From Roseilinea sp034431495 (GTDB taxonomy: Bacteria; Chloroflexota; Anaerolineae; J036; Brachytrichaceae), in contig DAOUDB010000071.1 of NCBI GenBank assembly GCA_034431495.1, forward strand, positions 1-23,283: a stretch of DNA of 23,283 nt, in the 5' to 3' direction. Positions 7,054-17,600 of the stretch are shown one piece after another. The notes below the pieces were generated by a model that saw nothing but the letters and a program-made list of their open reading frames with translations, searched no databases and was not told the origin of the DNA. How positions within the stretch are numbered: the stretch's first letter is position 1; every line of letters starts with the position of its first letter. The translations under genes and the position numbers were made by a program.

Positions 7054-8484
7054 ATGGCTACCGAACTGAGAGAGTTTTTGCAGATCCCGTATGCGCAGCT
7101 CGAGGAGATGAACCTGCATGCCAAGGCTCAGCGCATGGCCCGCACGCCGATGCACCAGCTTCAAGAAGAGCGCCTGAAGTACCTGACCGACGAGAAGCGG
7201 ATCAAGGCGGTCACCGTGTTGTTCTCCGATCTCGAAGGCCGGCTGCACATGCTGGACTATGACAAGAAGTTCCTGTTGAAGTCGTATGACAACCTGACCT
7301 TCGACGGGTCTTCGATTCGCGGTTTCACGGCGCAGCGCGAGTCTGACCTGCGTCTGGGCATCGACTGGTCGGCGTTTTACTGGGCGCCGGCTGATGTGTT
7401 TGGCCCCGGCAAGGTGCTGGTCTTCGGCGAAGTGATGGAGCGCGATGGCCGGCCCTATATCGCCGACACGCGCAGCATCCTCAAGGGCTTTGCGCAGCGC
7501 ATGTTCGAGCAGAACGGCTACACCATGAACGCCGCCAACGAAATCGAAGGCTTCTTGTTCCAGGGCCTGAATGCCGAGCGTGAGTATCACAAGACCGGCA
7601 AGTTCGAATTTGCCAACACCGGCGGCTACTATCATTCACTGCCCGGCGATCCCCTGCGCAAGTTCATCGACATGGTAGCCGAGGTTCAGCGCGCTATGGG
7701 CTTCCAGAACGAAAAGGATCACCCCGAAGTCGCGCCCTCGCAGTTCGAGGTTAACTACAGCTACACCGAGGTGGTGGCTGCGGCAGACACCATTCAGCTT
7801 TACAAGCTGATCTGCCGGCAGGTGGCTGCCTTGCAGGGCATGACTGCCAGCTTCCTGCCCAAGCCGATTGTCGGCGTCAACGGCAGCGGCATGCACACCA
7901 ATGTGTCGGTCAGTCAGAACGGCAAGAACTTGTTCTGGGACGCGCAGGGCGAGGAGAACCTGAGCGATTTCGCCTGGAAGTTTGTGGATCGCATTCTTAC
8001 CCAGGCCAACGATATTTGCTTGCTGTTGAACGCCAGCGTGAACGCCTATCGCCGGCTCGACCCCCACTTTGAAGCGCCCAACCAGATCATCGCTTCGCCG
8101 GTCGATCGCGGCTCGATGGTGCGCATCCCCATCGGCAATGAGCGCAGCGCGCGTGTCGAGGTGCGCTCGGTCGGCCCCGACGCCAATCCATATCTGGTGA
8201 TGTACAGCATCTTCCGCACCGGCCTGGAAGGCAACATCAGCGCCGAGGCCGGCTTGCGCCAGGCCAAACGCTTCCTGCCCGACAACATCTATGACGCCAT
8301 CGACAACTTCCGCGCTGCTGAGTGGTCCGGCACGTTGCTGGGCGATGACGTGAAGGGGCGCTATGCCGATCTGAAGCAGGCCTCCGCCGATCGCTGCCCG
8401 CGCCTGCTGGGCACGTTTGTTAAGAGCGCCGAAGTGCAGTACCACCACGAGGTCTACAACCAGTCGCTGTGGAATTTGTTCTAG
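7054..8484 (+). CDS. glnA: Glutamine synthetase, type I-like
   Basis: This 476-residue enzyme should make glutamine from glutamate, ammonia and ATP. The beta-grasp N-domain ends with DGSSIRGF (84-91), followed by ESDLRL. The catalytic domain shows ANEIEGFLF (161-169), EVAPSQFEVNY (225-235), the ATP-site block KPIVGVNGSGMH (270-281), RGSMVRIPIGN and VEVRSVGPDANPYL. Several blocks differ from textbook GlnA: the metal/substrate segment usually reads PEFFLF and GQHE, so this is a divergent subgroup, and a related gamma-glutamyl ligase is possible. An N-terminal extension of about 35 residues precedes the beta-grasp domain. The ATG at 7054 has AAAGGAG at 7036-7042. A TTG further upstream at 7021 lies inside the terminator T tract and is not a start. 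It is controlled by its own promoter and leader terminator and ends in a strong terminator at 8513-8551. Confidence 0.88.
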   Translation: MATELREFLQIPYAQLEEMNLHAKAQRMARTPMHQLQEERLKYLTDEKRIKAVTVLFSDLEGRLHMLDYDKKFLLKSYDNLTFDGSSIRGFTAQRESDLRLGIDWSAFYWAPADVFGPGKVLVFGEVMERDGRPYIADTRSILKGFAQRMFEQNGYTMNAANEIEGFLFQGLNAEREYHKTGKFEFANTGGYYHSLPGDPLRKFIDMVAEVQRAMGFQNEKDHPEVAPSQFEVNYSYTEVVAAADTIQLYKLICRQVAALQGMTASFLPKPIVGVNGSGMHTNVSVSQNGKNLFWDAQGEENLSDFAWKFVDRILTQANDICLLLNASVNAYRRLDPHFEAPNQIIASPVDRGSMVRIPIGNERSARVEVRSVGPDANPYLVMYSIFRTGLEGNISAEAGLRQAKRFLPDNIYDAIDNFRAAEWSGTLLGDDVKGRYADLKQASADRCPRLLGTFVKSAEVQYHHEVYNQSLWNLF

Positions 8485-8512
8485 GCCGGCGCTCTTTGCG
8501 GCGCTTGCGCTC

Positions 8513-8551
8513 ACGACCGGGTTTCGCGCAGAAGCCCGGTCGTTGTCTTTT
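8513..8551 (+). terminator. Intrinsic terminator of glnA
   Basis: ACGACCGGG (8513-8521) pairs with CCCGGTCGT (8535-8543), extended inward by TTTC/GAAG (one G-T pair) around loop GCGCA. TGTCTTTT follows. It sits 28 bases after the glnA stop and faces the convergent ilvE. Confidence 0.88.
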
Positions 8552-8583
8552 CACGCTGCGCAGGCATGGTAGATCAACGCCCG

Positions 8584-8616
8584 GCCGGCCCTGTTTGAGC
8601 TGTGACAGGCGCCGGC
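8584..8616 (-). terminator. Hairpin downstream of ilvE, possible terminator
   Basis: GCCGGCCCTGT (8584-8594) pairs with ACAGG-C-GCCGGC (8605-8616), 11 pairs with one bulged C. It lies 27 bases beyond the ilvE stop on the minus strand. No T tract follows on that strand, so termination is uncertain. Confidence 0.4.
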
Positions 8617-8643
8617 CTGCGTCTGCATGTTTGAGGAACAGCC

Positions 8644-9561
8644 TCAGTTCACCGGCGTCAGCCAGCCCCAGCGATCTTCGACCCGGCTGTTGACGATGTC
8701 GAAGAACAAGGATTGGATGCGCTCGGTGATCGGGCCGCGCGCGCCGCTGCCGATGGGCACTTTGTCCACGCTGCGCACCGGCGTTACCTCGGCGGCGGTG
8801 CCGGTGAAGAAAATCTCATCCGCCATGTACAGCAGTTCGCGCGGAATATTCTGCTCGCGGATTTCATAGCCCAGGCTGCGCGCAATCTGCATGACCCCCG
8901 CGCGCGTGATGCCCAGCAGGATCGAGCCGGCCATCGGCGGCGTGTAGATCACCCCGTCGAGAATGACAAAGATGTTCTCGCCGCTGCCCTCGCTCACATG
9001 CCCTTCGATGTCCAGCGCGATTGCTTCGGTGTAGCCGTGATCCAGCGCCTCCATCACCATCATCTGCGAGTTGACGTACTGCCCGCCGATCTTGCCCAGC
9101 GGCATGCCCACGCCGGGCACCGTGCGCCGCCACGACGACACGCCCACATCGACGCCTTTCTCAATTGCTTCTGCCCCCAGATACGCGCCCCATTCCATGG
9201 TGAAGATCGCCGTGCGCACCGAACAGCGCCGCGGGTTGACGCCCAGCGCCTCGTCCCCGCGAAAGGCAATCGGGCGGATGTAGCAGGCAGCGTGGCCGTT
9301 TTCGCGCACCACCGTTTTCACCGCCTCGCACAGCGCGTCCTCGCTATAGGGCAGTTCCATGCGATACGCTTTGGCCGAGCGGAACAGGCGCCGGATATGC
9401 TCTTTGAGGAACAGCACTTTCGGGCCGGCCGGCGACGCATACGCCCGCAGCCCCTCGAACACGCTGCTGCCATAGTGCAGGGCGTGCGTCTTCACGTGAA
9501 CCGTCGCCTTGTCCCATTCGATCAGCTTGCCATCCATCCAGATGTATTTCGCGTCTGCCAT
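8644..9561 (-). CDS. ilvE: Branched-chain amino acid aminotransferase
   Basis: This 305-residue PLP enzyme of fold-type IV transfers amino groups between 2-oxoglutarate and Leu, Ile or Val. The N-terminus KYIWMDGKLIEWDKATVHV and the block HALHYGSSVFEGLRAY (27-42) are hallmarks. The PLP lysine is Lys157 in GKIGGQYVNSQ. The cofactor-binding block VSEGSGENIF lies at 189-198 and the phosphate-cup region FFTGTAAEVTPV near 250. Length matches IlvE. It is convergent with glnA and divergent from the M-box transporter unit. A -10 box TACAAT at 9601-9606 on the minus strand gives a short leader; an AGAGG lies about 12 bases before the ATG. D-amino acid transaminase and aminodeoxychorismate lyase are related but lack the EGLRAY and GGQYVNS type blocks. 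Confidence 0.95.
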   Translation of the reverse strand: MADAKYIWMDGKLIEWDKATVHVKTHALHYGSSVFEGLRAYASPAGPKVLFLKEHIRRLFRSAKAYRMELPYSEDALCEAVKTVVRENGHAACYIRPIAFRGDEALGVNPRRCSVRTAIFTMEWGAYLGAEAIEKGVDVGVSSWRRTVPGVGMPLGKIGGQYVNSQMMVMEALDHGYTEAIALDIEGHVSEGSGENIFVILDGVIYTPPMAGSILLGITRAGVMQIARSLGYEIREQNIPRELLYMADEIFFTGTAAEVTPVRSVDKVPIGSGARGPITERIQSLFFDIVNSRVEDRWGWLTPVN

Positions 9562-9600
9562 TGTGTGTTTGCCTCTGATGCCACAAGATGAATTGTCCCG

Positions 9601-9606
9601 ATTGTA
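9601..9606 (-). promoter_or_regulatory. Probable -10 box of ilvE
   Basis: TACAAT on the minus strand (ATTGTA on the plus) lies 40 bases upstream of the ilvE start. No clear -35 box is visible at the expected distance. TACAAT is the recurring -10 form in this window. Confidence 0.4.
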
Positions 9607-9727
9607 GCCGCGATATGCGCGATGCGCCCATGCCGGCCGGCAAATCTGCGCGACGGCGCACGCCTTGCGCTTTCAGTCGCCGGGCACGCGACATCACACG
9701 CTTCCGCCCATTCCGCCCATTGACCGA

Positions 9728-9756
9728 TTGACAATTTATGCCGGCGGCGGTATAAG
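9728..9756 (+). promoter_or_regulatory. Sigma70-type promoter of the M-box leader
   Basis: A perfect TTGACA (9728-9733) and TATAAG (9751-9756) are separated by 17 bases. Transcription would start near 9763, about 15 bases before the first M-box stem. It drives the riboswitch and the ABC transporter genes. Confidence 0.85.
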
Positions 9757-9776
9757 GCGGCGTCTGACAACAACTG

Positions 9777-9979
9777 AAGAGCGCTTGTTAGGTGAGGCTC
9801 CTGGCTGAACAAAAGCTGCCGCCCGGAAACGTCGAAAGACGCCAATGGGTAAAACAGGCAAGGCCGGATTAAGGCTCTGCCCGCAGCAGCTGATTCTGAT
9901 CCCGAACCATGCGTTTGCGCGCGGCGCAAGCGTCGCGGAATCTACGTCCGCCAGTGCCGAAACTCGACGAGGGGCGCAG
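9777..9979 (+). ncRNA. M-box (ykoK) magnesium riboswitch
   Basis: The conserved core of the M-box is present in order: GTTAGGTGAGGCTCCT (9787-9802), GCTGCCGCCC (9815-9824), AAAGACGCCAATGGGT (9835-9850), AACAG (9853-9857), GCAGCTGATTCTGAT (9886-9900), CATGC near 9908, and AGTGCCGAAACTCGACGA (9953-9970). These match the Bacillus mgtE leader block for block. The outer stem joins GAGCGC near 9779 with GGGGCGC near 9971. A peripheral hairpin TTGCGC-GCG-GCGCAA (9914-9928) enlarges the 3' part compared with the Bacillus element. A terminator follows at 10030-10064. In known M-boxes, high Mg2+ favours termination. AAGAGCG occurs both at the aptamer's 5' arm and in the terminator's 5' arm, so both could pair with the same strand. 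Confidence 0.96.
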
Positions 9980-10029
9980 CGCATATCGCATTACAGCATC
10001 GCCTGTTCAGGTGTTGCTGAATCAAGTGA

Positions 10030-10064
10030 AAGAGCGGCCCCCTTGGGTCGCTCTTCTGGTTTTT
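10030..10064 (+). terminator. Intrinsic terminator of the M-box expression platform
   Basis: AAGAGCGGCCC (10030-10040) pairs with GGGTCGCTCTT (10045-10055), 11 pairs including one G-T, loop CCTT, followed by CTGGTTTTT. It lies between the M-box and the permease start, giving transcriptional control. Confidence 0.9.
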
Positions 10065-10115
10065 CTGTGAGGTGATTCGCATGTGACACATGCCCTGCGG
10101 GGCAAGGAGGCGATC

Positions 10116-11855
10116 ATGATGCAGCGAACATTCCCGACGCGCGAAGCGTTGAAGCGCCTGCCGTTTGGCCTGCCCGATGTGGCTATTCTGTTCGGCGTCA
10201 TCGCGCTGATCTATGGGGTGGCGGCGGTCGGCGCCGGCGCGCTGGTTGCGTTCGAGCCGCCGGCGCAACTGCCGACGATCAGCCTCGATCCGGCCAACCT
10301 GCCGTATTACCTTGCCCGTTCAACCTTGCGCATGTTCGTGGCGATGGGCTTTTCGCTGGCCTTCACGTTCGTGATCGGCTACATCGCTGCGTCGAACCGC
10401 TATGCCGAACAGATCATCATCCCCGCGCTCGATGTGTTGCAGTCTGTGCCGGTGCTGGGCTTTCTGTCCGTCACCATCACCGGCTTCATCGCCCTCTTTC
10501 GCGGCAGCCTGCTCGGCCTAGAGGCGGCTTCCATCTTTGCCATCTTCACCAGCCAGGTGTGGAACATGACCTTTTCGTTCTACTACTCCCTGCGCAATGT
10601 GCCCGTGGATATGCAGGAAGCCGCGACGGTGTACCGTTTGTCGCGCTGGGCGCGCTTCACCCATGTTCAAGCGCCTTCGGGCGTGATCGGGCTGGTGTGG
10701 AATATGGTGATGAGCTTCGGTGGCGGCTGGTTTTTTGTGGCAGCCAGCGAGGCCATCAGCGTCCTGAATCAGGACTACACATTGCCGGGCATCGGCGCCT
10801 ATGTGACACAAGCTGTGGCGCAGCAGGATGCGCGCGCGCTGGCTCTGGCGTTGCTGGCTATGGCCGCGCTGGTGGTGGTGATCGATCAGGTGTTGTGGCG
10901 TCCGCTCATCGCCTGGGCCGATCGCTTCAAGATTGAGCAGAACGAAGCTGGCCAGCCGCCGCGCTCGTGGATGCTGGACTTGCTGCGTCGCTCGCGCGTC
11001 TTGCAGATGGCGCAAGGGGCGCTGGCATCTATCGGCGAGCGGCTGTCTGCGCGCCGCCGGCCCGTCCGCCCGGCGCTGAGGCCGGCCCATCTGCGCCGAT
11101 CAGCCTGGCTCATACGTTGGTTCGATGCGTTCTTCAACGCCGCGCTGCTTATCGTGACGCTGACGATGGTCGGGTTGGCCATCTGGTTCATTCACACCGA
11201 AGTAGGTGTCGAGGAGATGGCTCAGGTGGTGTTGCTGGGCCTGGCGACGTTCGCGCGGGTGGCGGTCATCGTCGTCGTCAGCACGCTGATCTGGACGCCG
11301 GTCGGCGTGACCATCGGCATGAACCCGCGCGTGGCGCGCATTGCGCAGCCGGTCACGCAATTCCTGGTTTCCTTTCCGGCCAACTTTCTGTTCCCGTTTG
11401 TCACCATCGGCCTGATTCACTTTGGGATCAGCCTGGACATCGGCGGCATTCTGTTGATGGCGCTGGGGTCGCAGTGGTACATTCTGTTCAACGTGATTGC
11501 CGGCGCGCAGAGCATTCCCAACGACCTGCGCGAGATGATCGCCAACCTGCGTGTGGGCCGGCTGGAGCGTTGGCGCGCCCTGATCGGGCCGGCTATCTTT
11601 CCCGCCTGGGTCACCGGCGCGCTCACCGCTTCGGGCGGCGCATGGAACGCCAGCATCATTGCCGAAGTGGTCTCGTGGGGCGATACGACGTTGACTGCAA
11701 CCGGCCTGGGCGCGTACATCGCGCATGCCACCACTGTCGGCGATTGGCCGCGCATCGTGCTGGGCGTCGGCACGATGAGCCTGTTTGTGGTCGGGTTGAA
11801 TCGCCTGGTGTGGCGCCGCTTGTATGCGCTGGCCGAGACGCGCTATCGGCTGTGA
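10116..11855 (+). CDS. ABC transporter permease with duplicated transmembrane domain (COG4986-like)
   Basis: This 579-residue inner-membrane protein carries two copies of the binding-protein-dependent permease domain joined by a basic linker (about 270-330). The first copy (about 20-268) has its coupling-helix motif at 168-188 (EAATVYRLSRWARF...). The second (about 335-570) has its own at 471-496 (LREMIANLRVGRLERW...). Relatives are listed as anion-type or nitrate/taurine-type permeases, but substrates are generally unproven. One chain would replace the usual permease dimer. The ATG at 10116 has AAGGAGG at 10104-10110. It is the first gene behind an M-box and terminator, so expression should respond to Mg2+. 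The ATPase follows after 42 bases. No substrate-binding protein gene is in the window. Confidence 0.92.
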   Translation: MMQRTFPTREALKRLPFGLPDVAILFGVIALIYGVAAVGAGALVAFEPPAQLPTISLDPANLPYYLARSTLRMFVAMGFSLAFTFVIGYIAASNRYAEQIIIPALDVLQSVPVLGFLSVTITGFIALFRGSLLGLEAASIFAIFTSQVWNMTFSFYYSLRNVPVDMQEAATVYRLSRWARFTHVQAPSGVIGLVWNMVMSFGGGWFFVAASEAISVLNQDYTLPGIGAYVTQAVAQQDARALALALLAMAALVVVIDQVLWRPLIAWADRFKIEQNEAGQPPRSWMLDLLRRSRVLQMAQGALASIGERLSARRRPVRPALRPAHLRRSAWLIRWFDAFFNAALLIVTLTMVGLAIWFIHTEVGVEEMAQVVLLGLATFARVAVIVVVSTLIWTPVGVTIGMNPRVARIAQPVTQFLVSFPANFLFPFVTIGLIHFGISLDIGGILLMALGSQWYILFNVIAGAQSIPNDLREMIANLRVGRLERWRALIGPAIFPAWVTGALTASGGAWNASIIAEVVSWGDTTLTATGLGAYIAHATTVGDWPRIVLGVGTMSLFVVGLNRLVWRRLYALAETRYRL

Positions 11856-11897
11856 AATCCGATAACTTATCCCGACTGACTGCGATGGAGGTTTCTC

Positions 11898-13268
<1,371 letters not shown>

Positions 13269-13288
13269 CGCGCTGTGACGGTGACACA

Positions 13289-13315
13289 TGAAGCCGGCGC
13301 ATCAGGCCGGCTTCA
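13289..13315. terminator. Hairpin between convergent ATPase and leuB genes
   Basis: TGAAGCCGGC (13289-13298) pairs perfectly with GCCGGCTTCA (13306-13315) around a 7-base loop. It starts 20 bases after the ATPase stop. There is no T tract on either strand, so its efficiency is unclear, but position between converging genes supports a terminator role. Confidence 0.55.
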
Positions 13316-13349
13316 CAGTCAAGCGTCTGTATCTTCAGCGACGCGATTG

Positions 13350-13408
13350 TGATCGCGCGCGATTGCAATCGCGCGATCAGAATCGCGCGATCAGAATCGC
13401 GCGATCAC
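13350..13408. repeat. Palindrome plus three 14-base tandem repeats running into the leuB stop codon
   Basis: AATCGCGCGATCAG occurs at 13367-13380 and 13381-13394, and again imperfectly at 13395-13408. The second copy contains the leuB stop codon (13391-13393) and the third encodes its last residues. The first copy also forms a near-perfect palindrome (13350-13379) with TGATCGCGCG upstream, centred on GATTGCAATC. Confidence 0.9.
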
Positions 13409-14479
13409 CGCCGCGCCCATCTCTTTGGTTCCGAGCACGGTGGCGCCGGGCGAGGCAATATCCTTGCAGCGCAGGCCGTCGTTCAGCGCGCGCTCGACCG
13501 CCTGCTCGATGCACATCGCTTCTTCATCCAGCCCGAACGACCAGCGTAGCATCATGGCGCAACTCAGGATGGTGGCGAGCGGGTTGGCGATGCCCTGACC
13601 GGCGATATCGGGCGCGCTGCCGTGGATTGGCTCATACAGCCCGCGCCGGTGTCCGTGCCGGTTTATCGCGCTGCCCAGCGAGGCGCTGGGCAACATGCCC
13701 ATCGAGCCGGCCAGCATAGATGCCTCATCACTGAGAATGTCGCCAAACAAGTTTTCAGTGGCGATCACATCGTAGTTTTTCGGCGCGCGGATCAGATGCA
13801 TGGCGCAGGCGTCTACCAATACATCTTCGTATTGCACATCGGGATATTCGGCGGCGACCTCGTGCGACACCGTGCGCCACAGGCGCGAGGTGGCCAGCAC
13901 GTTGGCCTTGTCCACCGAGGTGAGCTTGCGCCGGCGCTGGCGCGCCAGCTCGAAGGCAATCCGCATCAGGCGCGCGATTTCCTTTTCGGTGTAGCGTGTG
14001 GTGTCCACCGCTTCGCGGGTGGGTGGCTTGCCGCTCTGGCCCTGTGGCTTGCCGAAATAGGCGCCGCCGGTTAGCTCGCGCACGATCATCACATCCACGC
14101 CGGCGATTGTCTCCGGCTTGAGCGTGGAGGCGTCGATCAACGCATCGAACACTTTCACCGGCCTCAGGTTGGCAAACAACCCCAGCGCCTTGCGAATGCC
14201 CAGCAAGCCCTGTTCGGGACGCGCTTTGGCTTTCGGGTCGCTCCACTTGGGGCCGCCCACTGCGCCGAGCAGCACGGCGTCGGCGGCTTTGCACGCCGCC
14301 ACAGTTTCTGCGGGCAGCGGTTTGCCGGTGCGGTCGATGGCAATCCCGCCGATCAGGGCGTAGTCCAGTTCCAGCTTGTGGCGATATCGTTTGGCAAGCG
14401 CTTTCAGCACTTGAATGGCTTCACGGGTGACTTCGGGGCCGATGCCATCGCCGGCGAGGACGGTGATTTTAAGATTCAT
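13391..14479 (-). CDS. leuB: 3-isopropylmalate dehydrogenase
   Basis: This 362-residue NAD-dependent enzyme oxidatively decarboxylates 3-isopropylmalate, the third step of leucine synthesis. The N-terminus KITVLAGDGIGPEVT, substrate residues Arg96 and Arg106 (GIRKALGLFANLRPVK), Arg134 (MIVRELTGGAYFGKPQG), Tyr141, Lys191 (SVDKANVLATSRLWR), and the metal site Asp223, Asp247 and Asp251 (ENLFGDILSDEASML) are all present. The NAD-binding block EPIHGSAPDIAGQGIANP confirms IPMDH rather than isocitrate dehydrogenase. The ATG at 14479 is preferred, with GGAAAGAG just upstream. An upstream in-frame extension runs straight through the tRNA and is an artefact. leuA, leuC and leuD are not in the window. 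The final codons lie in a tandem repeat. Confidence 0.96.
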   Translation of the reverse strand: MNLKITVLAGDGIGPEVTREAIQVLKALAKRYRHKLELDYALIGGIAIDRTGKPLPAETVAACKAADAVLLGAVGGPKWSDPKAKARPEQGLLGIRKALGLFANLRPVKVFDALIDASTLKPETIAGVDVMIVRELTGGAYFGKPQGQSGKPPTREAVDTTRYTEKEIARLMRIAFELARQRRRKLTSVDKANVLATSRLWRTVSHEVAAEYPDVQYEDVLVDACAMHLIRAPKNYDVIATENLFGDILSDEASMLAGSMGMLPSASLGSAINRHGHRRGLYEPIHGSAPDIAGQGIANPLATILSCAMMLRWSFGLDEEAMCIEQAVERALNDGLRCKDIASPGATVLGTKEMGAAVIARF

Positions 14480-14515
14480 TGCTCTTTCCGCCATGAGGAT
14501 TACGTCATTTAGCCA

Positions 14516-14568
14516 TTGAGCCATTGAGTCAATGACCTGATTGATGGCCCGATGACTCAATGGCTCAA
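14516..14568. repeat. Perfect 16-bp inverted repeat between leuB and tRNA-Gly
   Basis: TTGAGCCATTGAGTCA (14516-14531) is the exact reverse complement of TGACTCAATGGCTCAA (14553-14568), separated by 21 bases containing more of the same words. It lies 8 bases beyond the tRNA 3' end on the minus strand and 37 bases before the leuB start. It could end or process the tRNA transcript; no T tract is seen. Confidence 0.9.
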
Positions 14569-14575
14569 CGATGGA

Positions 14576-14647
14576 AGCGGGCGACGGGATTCGAACCCGC
14601 GATCTTCTGCTTGGAAGGCAGACGCTGTACCACTCAGCTACACCCGC
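14576..14647 (-). tRNA. tRNA-Gly (anticodon TCC)
   Basis: On the minus strand the cloverleaf is complete: acceptor GCGGGTG with CGCCCGC (one G-T pair), D arm GCTG-CAGC, anticodon arm TCTGC-GCAGA with loop CTTCCAA (anticodon TCC), T arm GCGGG-TTCGAAT-CCCGT and discriminator T. It reads GGA/GGG glycine codons. CCA is not encoded at the correct position, since an additional T precedes it. The gene is followed by leuB on the same strand and divergent from the SpoU methyltransferase. Confidence 0.97.
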
Positions 14648-14695
14648 GTGCGCAGATAATTCTAACACTGCCTGATGATACACTCCGCAGGCAAC

Positions 14696-15439
14696 ATGTC
14701 CGAACACGCCATCCTCGAAGGCCATATCTCCATCGAAGCTGCCTTTGCCGCGCGCAGCCGGCCCATCCATGCGCTGATTCTTTCCAAAGATCGCTGGGAC
14801 GCGCGCGCCTTGCGCCTGGAACGGGCTGCCCGGTCTATCGGCGCAGAAGTGATGCGCAAAGACCGCGCGGAGATCGACGCGCTGGCGCAGGGTGCGACAC
14901 ATGGCGGCGTGCTGGCCATTGTGGGCGAGCGGCGATTTGTGCCACTGGCAGACCTGGGCCGTGATGTCGCGCGCCCGTTCATTGTCATGCTGGACGGCAT
15001 CGAAGACCCCTTCAACTTTGGCTCGGCGGTGCGTTCGCTATTTGCCGCCGGCGCCGACGGGCTGGTGTTGCGGACGCGCAATTGGATGTCGGCGGCCGGC
15101 ACGGTCGCGCGCGCGTCCGCCGGCGCGTCCGAACGCATCCCGACTGCCGTTGCCGAGCACCCTCAACATGCCATCGACCTCTTTCGCGCGCGTGGCCTGA
15201 CCATTGCCTGCGCCACGGCCGAGCGTGCGCGGCCGATCTACGAGGCTGACCTGGCCGGCCCGCTTTTCCTGCTCATCGGCGGCGAGAAGCGCGGCATTCA
15301 CAAGAGCCTCTTGGAGCAGGCCGACATTCGTCTGCGCGTCCCCTATGGCCGAGCTTTTCCGCAAGCGCTCGATACCGCTTCGGCGACTGCCGTGCTGGCC
15401 TTCGAGGTCATGCGCCAGCGCGCGTCCATTGACGATTGA
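14696..15439 (+). CDS. SpoU/TrmH-family RNA 2'-O-methyltransferase
   Basis: This 247-residue SPOUT enzyme should methylate a ribose in rRNA or tRNA using SAM. An N-terminal L30e-like substrate-binding domain (about 5-78, GHISIEAAFAARSRPIHALI) is followed by the SpoU catalytic domain: motif 1 NFGSAVRSLFAAGADGLVL (107-125), motif 2 IGGEKRGI (194-201) and motif 3 around PYGRAFPQALDTASA (216-230). In most family members motif 3 reads SLNVS; here it is ALDTA, which is unusual at the SAM-binding knot. The start is taken at 14696, where homology to the family begins; an ATG at 14675 would add seven residues. No clear ribosome site precedes either. The last codons and the stop lie in a short heptamer repeat ATTGACG. 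RlmB, TrmH or TsnR-type function cannot be distinguished. Confidence 0.88.
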   Translation: MSEHAILEGHISIEAAFAARSRPIHALILSKDRWDARALRLERAARSIGAEVMRKDRAEIDALAQGATHGGVLAIVGERRFVPLADLGRDVARPFIVMLDGIEDPFNFGSAVRSLFAAGADGLVLRTRNWMSAAGTVARASAGASERIPTAVAEHPQHAIDLFRARGLTIACATAERARPIYEADLAGPLFLLIGGEKRGIHKSLLEQADIRLRVPYGRAFPQALDTASATAVLAFEVMRQRASIDD

Positions 15440-15474
15440 CGATTGCGACATTTCACCGCGGGATACGCAACACG

Positions 15475-15676
15475 CACGACTCATCACTCATCACTCATCA
15501 CTCACTACTCACTACTCACCACTCATCACTCATCACTCACCACTCACCACTCACCACTCACCACTCATCACTCATCACTCATCACTCAGCACTCAGCACT
15601 CAGCCCTCATCACTCACCACTCATCACTCAGCACTCATCACTCATCACTCAGCACTCATCACTCAGCACTCAGCCC

Positions 15677-15696
<20 letters not shown>
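15475..15696. repeat. Heptanucleotide tandem array, about 31 copies
   Basis: The plus strand is a run of degenerate 7-base units, mainly CATCACT, CACCACT, CAGCACT and, at the right end, CAGCCCT and CAACCCT. The plus strand is almost free of G. The array fills the gap between the SpoU gene and typA and continues into the last codons of typA (stop at 15677-15679). There are no spacers, so it is not a CRISPR. All three plus frames stay open through it because the units lack stops; these are not genes. Confidence 0.97.
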
Positions 15697-17524
<1,828 letters not shown>

Positions 17525-17539
17525 GGCTGCAACATGCAA

Positions 17540-17561
17540 GCGCGTCCCGTGCGGGACGCGC
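17540..17561 (-). other. GC-rich hairpin in the typA leader
   Basis: GCGCGTCCC (17540-17548) pairs perfectly with GGGACGCGC (17553-17561), 9 bp with loop GTGC. On the minus strand it falls between the predicted start of transcription and the typA ATG and is not followed by T residues. It could mask or shape translation initiation. Confidence 0.6.
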
Positions 17562-17600
17562 GCTGAGAATCGGTCGGTATACGGAGTTGAATGAGGCGGT

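Noticed and set aside
8713..9591. Long plus-strand frame opposite ilvE
   Set aside because: It is a shadow of ilvE produced by high GC; composition is His/Arg/Ala-rich and it has no recognisable motif or ribosome site.
14480..14902. An upstream in-frame extension of leuB of about 140 residues
   Set aside because: It runs through the tRNA-Gly on the same strand and gives the typical tRNA-derived peptide; LeuB similarity begins exactly at the ATG at 14479.
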